Shown here: one piece after another, positions 60,357 to 64,000 of the stretch
Layout of the letters: each line of letters opens with the position of its first letter
Position numbering within the stretch: the stretch's first letter is position 1
Assembly: GCA_964501335.1 (NCBI GenBank)
Contig: CAZCTC010000036.1
Coordinates: 12,908 to 76,907, forward strand
From: CAZCTC01 sp964501335
GTDB lineage: Bacteria > Chloroflexota > Anaerolineae > B4-G1 > SLSP01
DNA length: 64,000 nt
Direction of reading: 5' to 3'
The notes under the pieces: generated by a model
The model's input: only the letters and a program-made list of their open reading frames with translations
What the model was told of the DNA's origin: nothing
The model's database searches: none
Position numbers and translations under genes: made by a program

Positions 60357-61661
60357 ATGAAAGCGTCTTCAATGATAGCCACTTCCCCCCAAAAAACCGG
60401 TGGTTTTCATTTCAAGCTTTCACATCGCATATTGCAAATCATGATAGAAATAGGGCTGGGATTATTCCTGATAGGGCTCATTCCAGCCCCATTCCTTTTG
60501 GGTCAAACACTCCCCCCCGAGTCTCAACATACCTACACCTTTGGACAATCACTTACCATTACATTACAGCTCCCTGACGGAACCTGGATGCCCGAAGCCA
60601 ATCTATTCCTACATACAACCAGTCTGCCTATTCGGGTATACGCCCGGTCCTTACAAAACAGAGTAGCTATTTACAGCCGGGATCTGCGTGAATCACCACT
60701 TGAACCCTTTGAACCCGTCACCTACTACTGGGAATATAAAACGGCATCTGGAGAGACATTGCGTACCCCGGAAACCACCTTCACATACGAAGATAACCGT
60801 TACCGCTGGAAAGAAAAACGGGAAGGTTTAATTATCTTACGCTGGATATCCGGCAGTGATGAAACTATGGCCAATGCCCTGGAAATCGCGAATAACGCTT
60901 TAAATGAAATCCAGGCCACCTTAAACACCTCTTCGATGGAACCCACCACGCTCTACATCTACCCATCCCTTACTGACCTGCAATCAGCACTACGGCTGGG
61001 AGGAAAAGACTGGATAGGAGGAGAAGCTCAACCCGAAATTGGAGTCATTTTGCTGGCAATTCCATCCACCTCAACCGCGCAAGCCATATTACAAATGGAA
61101 CGTGACATTCCCCATGAATTGACCCATTATATTCTTTATTCCAAAATTGGAGCAGCCGCTTACGACAACCTTCCAACCTGGCTCAACGAAGGCCTGGCCT
61201 CCCAGTTTGAACAACGATTACCGGAACCTGAAAATTATGATCTATTGCTCAAACGCCATCATGAACAGGCAACGCTTACCCATTTCATGGACCTTTGTTC
61301 CCCCTTCTCTCTTGACGCAGAAGAAGCCCGTCTGGCTTACGCCGAAAGCCGTAGTATGGTAAATTATCTGCGCCAGACTTATGGATGGGGCACACTAAAT
61401 CAATTGGTACAAACCTACACGGAAGGCCTGGATTGCTCCGCCGGAGTTCAACACACTTACAACATGGACCTTCCAGCTTTAGAACAACAATGGCGCGGGT
61501 GGCTGGAAAACCAACTCAATCCCAATGTTAATACGCCATCTCCTCTTTTGACAGAGATATGGATTACCCTGCGGGACCTCTCCGCCTGGCTACTTATTGT
61601 CGCAAGTTTACTACTTCCAGGTATAGTTATACTATTATCCCTCCGACATTCTCGTCCATAA
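60357..61661 (+). CDS. Membrane-anchored gluzincin metallopeptidase (MA clan)
   Basis: 434 residues. N-terminal signal/anchor ~28-50, beta-rich region ~55-150, then a zinc protease core: HELTH (in DIPHELTHYIL, ~260-264) and the downstream Glu ligand in WLNEGLASQFE (~286-296), the gluzincin pattern HExxH-18+-E. SRSMVNYLRQTYG follows as in DUF-type MA(E) peptidases. A C-terminal helix ~405-428 gives a second membrane segment. The catalytic part is predicted outside the cytoplasm. ATG after TAGGAG, 12 bp from the HEAT gene. Confidence 0.85.
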   Translation: MKASSMIATSPQKTGGFHFKLSHRILQIMIEIGLGLFLIGLIPAPFLLGQTLPPESQHTYTFGQSLTITLQLPDGTWMPEANLFLHTTSLPIRVYARSLQNRVAIYSRDLRESPLEPFEPVTYYWEYKTASGETLRTPETTFTYEDNRYRWKEKREGLIILRWISGSDETMANALEIANNALNEIQATLNTSSMEPTTLYIYPSLTDLQSALRLGGKDWIGGEAQPEIGVILLAIPSTSTAQAILQMERDIPHELTHYILYSKIGAAAYDNLPTWLNEGLASQFEQRLPEPENYDLLLKRHHEQATLTHFMDLCSPFSLDAEEARLAYAESRSMVNYLRQTYGWGTLNQLVQTYTEGLDCSAGVQHTYNMDLPALEQQWRGWLENQLNPNVNTPSPLLTEIWITLRDLSAWLLIVASLLLPGIVILLSLRHSRP

Positions 61662-61777
61662 TTGCCCCTTCGCTTGCTAATTCCTTGCCCTTTTGACTTC
61701 CCCGCTTCATTTATTAAAAGCATTTAAATTCAAAAAAACAACAAAATAATATTTCCAAAACGTAACAGAAAAGGAAC

Positions 61778-61832
61778 AAAACGGTAACCGTTTTTAAATT
61801 CCGTTGACACAGAGCAGAGAAAATATTATCAT
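61778..61832 (+). promoter_or_regulatory. Promoter and palindromic operator of the RpiR gene
   Basis: AAAACGGT-A-ACCGTTTT (61778-61794) is a perfect palindrome, ten bases before TTGACA (61804-61809); a 17-bp spacer leads to TATCAT (61827-61832). The palindrome is a candidate autoregulatory site. Confidence 0.6.
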
Positions 61833-61913
61833 CTAGATACCAAGACAATATTTAGAATAATTTGTCTTACAGCACCAACATTGCAGAATTATAGTAAAAA
61901 CAGGAGGCTGCTC

Positions 61914-62801
61914 ATGTTTCGCCAACGGATCCAAGAGAAATACGAAGAACTCTCCCCCAGATTTCGGATTCTGGCTGATTTCATTTTGGAAAATACCCTC
62001 GATGCAGGTTTTCTCACAGCTACAGAACTGGCTCGACGGGTTAATGTGGATCCAGCCACAGTGGTGCGATTTTCTCAAGACCTGGGGTATTCAGGGTATC
62101 GAGAACTCTCCCGAGAAATCAAACACTATGTCAATCAGGAACTGGCACTTCGTTATCAAAGAGAAAACCCCGAAGTAGAAGATTTGGCCGGAAAAATTGC
62201 CCGCTTAACCGATGAAACAAGCGATCGGGTACTGGCACTCAAAGCCGAAGCGGAGCAAATTGCCGCAGTAGCAGAGTTGTTGCACAAAGCAGAAACCATC
62301 TTCATTATCAGTAAAAACGAAGGGTACGGATTGGCCAGCCTTTGGGCCACTTATCTAAACCTGGCTGGATTGAAAGCCTACACCATTCATGCTGAAGCCA
62401 CTCAAATTGCCCTGTTATTGAGGGATATTCAGTCCAAAGATCTCATTGTTGCCCTGGCTCTGGGATTAGACCCCGATTTGGAGATCGGCCACATGTTGGG
62501 TGTCGCACGCGAACGCAACATTCCAACAGTAGCCATTACGACCAGTCCTACCCTTTACCCGGCTCGTCAAACCAATATCAACCTGACAGTCCCTTCACGC
62601 ATCCCAGCCGGTTATCCAACCTTCGATACCGTAGCAGTGCTCCTGTCATTACTCTGGCAAGCGCTGCTCACCCTGGATGGCAAAGAAGCTCAATCCACCA
62701 TTAAATGGACCTTAGAATCGCTCAATTTACTGGCAGAACAGCAAGACAAAATTCCACCCTATGACCTGGCGGCCTTATTACGTTTATGGGGTCAGGAATA
62801 A
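61914..62801 (+). CDS. RpiR/MurR-family transcriptional regulator
   Basis: 295 residues from ATG 61914 behind AGGAGG (a start at 61881 has none). N-terminal HTH_6 domain ~1-78 (LSPRFRILADFILEN, TATELARRVNVDPATVVRFSQDLGYSGYREL read in parts) and C-terminal SIS domain ~125-260 (IFIISKNEGYGLASLWATYL, SKDLIVALALGL). SIS binds phosphosugars, so it likely responds to a sugar phosphate. It is transcribed alone; target genes are not evident, though the lipoprotein esterase is next on the opposite strand. Confidence 0.92.
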   Translation: MFRQRIQEKYEELSPRFRILADFILENTLDAGFLTATELARRVNVDPATVVRFSQDLGYSGYRELSREIKHYVNQELALRYQRENPEVEDLAGKIARLTDETSDRVLALKAEAEQIAAVAELLHKAETIFIISKNEGYGLASLWATYLNLAGLKAYTIHAEATQIALLLRDIQSKDLIVALALGLDPDLEIGHMLGVARERNIPTVAITTSPTLYPARQTNINLTVPSRIPAGYPTFDTVAVLLSLLWQALLTLDGKEAQSTIKWTLESLNLLAEQQDKIPPYDLAALLRLWGQE

Positions 62802-62838
62802 AAAAAATCGGGAGCCATAAAAAGCTCCCGATTTTTTA
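62802..62838. terminator. Bidirectional terminator
   Basis: AAAAAATCGGGAGC, loop CATAAAAA, GCTCCCGATTTTTT, between the RpiR gene (+) and the esterase gene (-). Confidence 0.92.
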
Positions 62839-62848
62839 ATTATGCCAA

Positions 62849-63877
62849 TTAGGGAATTGTTTGCCGATAATTGGCTTCCGCATGCTCACTCTCAGGCAAA
62901 AGTTCTACCTGCGCAGGCCACTTGGCCGTATAAAAGCGTAGATAATCTGGAAGCGCATTACTCCATAAAGGATCAAGATGATCACCTTCGTGAACCTGAT
63001 AAGTCACATCAGCCTTAGCATCGATCAATACATCCCGTATCTGAATAGCTCCTCCGCGAGCCCAATCACGATTACCGGCATCAAGATAAATACGTTGACC
63101 TACAGCACCACTCTTCGCCAAAAAGAAAGGATCATACCCGGCAATAGGATTATTCAAAGCCAGGGCAGGACTATGCCCACCCACAATTCCAAATAATTCC
63201 GGATGATGCAAACCTATTTCTAAAGACCACACGCCTCCCCGAGAAATACCTCCAATCGCCCGTCCCGCAGGATCTTGCCAGATTGGATACTCGGATTCAA
63301 GCAATGGCATCAACTCATCCACTAAAATCGACTCAAAAGACCCCGTGCCGCCACTGGATCGCACATATAACCCGTCTGACCCCATCCCAGGCATCACCAG
63401 AATAAAGGGCCCTACTAATCCACGGCTCATCCAATCATCAGCCAGAACATCGGCTCCCAAATCGAACCAATGAGACTCATTCATCGGCCAACCATGCAAC
63501 AAATACAATACGGGGAAGCGCCGATCGGTATAACGATCATAACAAGGAGGCAAATGAATGCGATAATGAACCGTCTCACCGGTCTTACTCACAAAAGAAC
63601 CACGTTCAGTCACACCACGAAGAAAAGGACAAACCGAAGGAGTTGGCGTAGCCATAGGAGTAGGAGGCAAAGGTGTTGGCATTGGAGTAAAAGTGGGAAC
63701 AGGTAAAGGTGTCGGCATGGGGGTAGCCGTTACAACCGCTGTAGATTGTTCCAAAGGAACCGTAGCTGCCTTCGCCATCTGACCTTCCATCCACCCCTGA
63801 CATCCCGTTAACGACAAAATGCCTAACAGAGCCAGCGTTATGCCTACTTTCTCTCTCAGATTTCCCCTTTTTTTCAC
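62849..63877 (-). CDS. Lipoprotein esterase of the esterase-D/CE1 type
   Basis: 342 residues from the GTG ending at 63877, behind GGGAGG at seven bases; the open frame to 63991 has no such site. Lipobox LSLTGC (~residues 21-26), Thr/Pro-rich tether ~45-85, then an alpha/beta hydrolase: RFPVLYLLHGWPMNESHW (oxyanion side), nucleophile in IGGISRGGVWSLE, Asp in DAGNRDWARGG, His in HEGDHLDPLW. This is the putative esterase (PF00756-like) layout seen in feruloyl and acetyl esterases. Predicted on the outer face of the membrane; substrate unknown. Confidence 0.88.
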   Translation of the reverse strand: MKKRGNLREKVGITLALLGILSLTGCQGWMEGQMAKAATVPLEQSTAVVTATPMPTPLPVPTFTPMPTPLPPTPMATPTPSVCPFLRGVTERGSFVSKTGETVHYRIHLPPCYDRYTDRRFPVLYLLHGWPMNESHWFDLGADVLADDWMSRGLVGPFILVMPGMGSDGLYVRSSGGTGSFESILVDELMPLLESEYPIWQDPAGRAIGGISRGGVWSLEIGLHHPELFGIVGGHSPALALNNPIAGYDPFFLAKSGAVGQRIYLDAGNRDWARGGAIQIRDVLIDAKADVTYQVHEGDHLDPLWSNALPDYLRFYTAKWPAQVELLPESEHAEANYRQTIP

Positions 63878-63953
63878 AAGGCGGCCTCCCTTTTTAGTTG
63901 CAACAGACTCTAGTTTAACACGTCCTGGGCTTGAGTCAAGTAGCAAACAAAAA

Positions 63954-63978
63954 GTCCGCCCGACAATGTCGGGCGGAC
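63954..63978 (-). terminator. Terminator of a minus-strand gene beyond the window
   Basis: GTCCGCCCGAC, loop AAT, GTCGGGCGGAC, followed on the minus strand by TTTTTGTTTGC. It should end transcription coming from the right, before the esterase gene. Confidence 0.75.
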
Positions 63979-64000
63979 TCAATAAGGACAAAAGAAAAGT

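Overview
The window looks like a chromosomal segment of an uncultured-type Chloroflexota bacterium, probably Anaerolineae. This is an inference from gene content and style: many lipoproteins and surface proteins with Thr/Pro (TPTPT) linkers, multi-PAS/GAF histidine kinases, HrcA/CIRCE control of groESL, a FeoA-FeoB fusion with a FeoC-like partner, and intergenic space full of short hairpin repeats. GC content is moderately high. I found no rRNA, tRNA, CRISPR array, integrase or transposase gene. About 48 protein genes are supported.

Layout. 1-8438 (+): tail of a PhoR-like kinase, a beta-propeller lipoprotein, a TAP-like alpha/beta hydrolase, a NatA/NatB-type ABC exporter, a type B carboxylesterase and phoU. 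8717-20878 (+): a signalling island of three large PAS/GAF histidine kinases and two response regulators, one kinase being 1858 residues. 20904-22846 (+): a well-formed promoter, a 250-nt highly structured non-coding stretch, an SPFH/slipin gene and a reverse transcriptase with retron hallmarks (NAxxH, YxDD, xTG); I regard this as a candidate retron with an SPFH partner. 22942-23619 (-): a NarL-type regulator with a degenerate receiver, preceded by a leader that can form a three-helix pseudoknot. 24093-26532 (+): a seven-bladed lectin-like propeller and a GH1 beta-glucosidase. 26612-28021 (-): a homologue of eukaryotic major vault protein. 28213-31693 (+): a glycogen-synthase-like glycosyltransferase, an unknown protein and a receiver/CpaE-like ATPase.

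31839-36331 (-): a five-gene operon (membrane flippase-like protein, GTP cyclohydrolase II, alcohol dehydrogenase-like enzyme, PTPS/QueD-like enzyme, GT4 glycosyltransferase) that suggests an unassigned pteridine- or pyrimidine-derived glycosylated product. 36466-39964 (+): iron uptake, with a DtxR/MntR-type repressor, FeoAB fusion and FeoC-like protein. 40108-45832: a lipoprotein and a 1531-residue beta-helix surface protein with exact 222-bp repeats. 46038-48156 (-): groES-groEL behind a promoter bracketed by two CIRCE operators. 48206-53157 (-): housekeeping block (miaA, yraN-like, YkgJ-like, DUF2156-like, aspS). 53440-56141 (+): a three-gene envelope operon (lysozyme/M23-like, LysM, PH-like membrane protein). 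56226-63877: GH99-like secreted protein (-), site-2-type protease, HEAT-repeat protein, gluzincin peptidase and RpiR regulator (+), and a lipoprotein esterase (-).

The intergenic DNA carries several dispersed repeat families. The most striking is a ~110-150 bp element whose core hairpin keeps a CAGA-like loop while both stem arms change together between copies. Others are a 228-bp MITE-like element with 17-bp perfect terminal inverted repeats, a GTAGACAG/CTGTCTAC repeat, an 80-bp GGGCGGCC repeat, and many stand-alone 16-20 bp GC-rich hairpins at gene ends.
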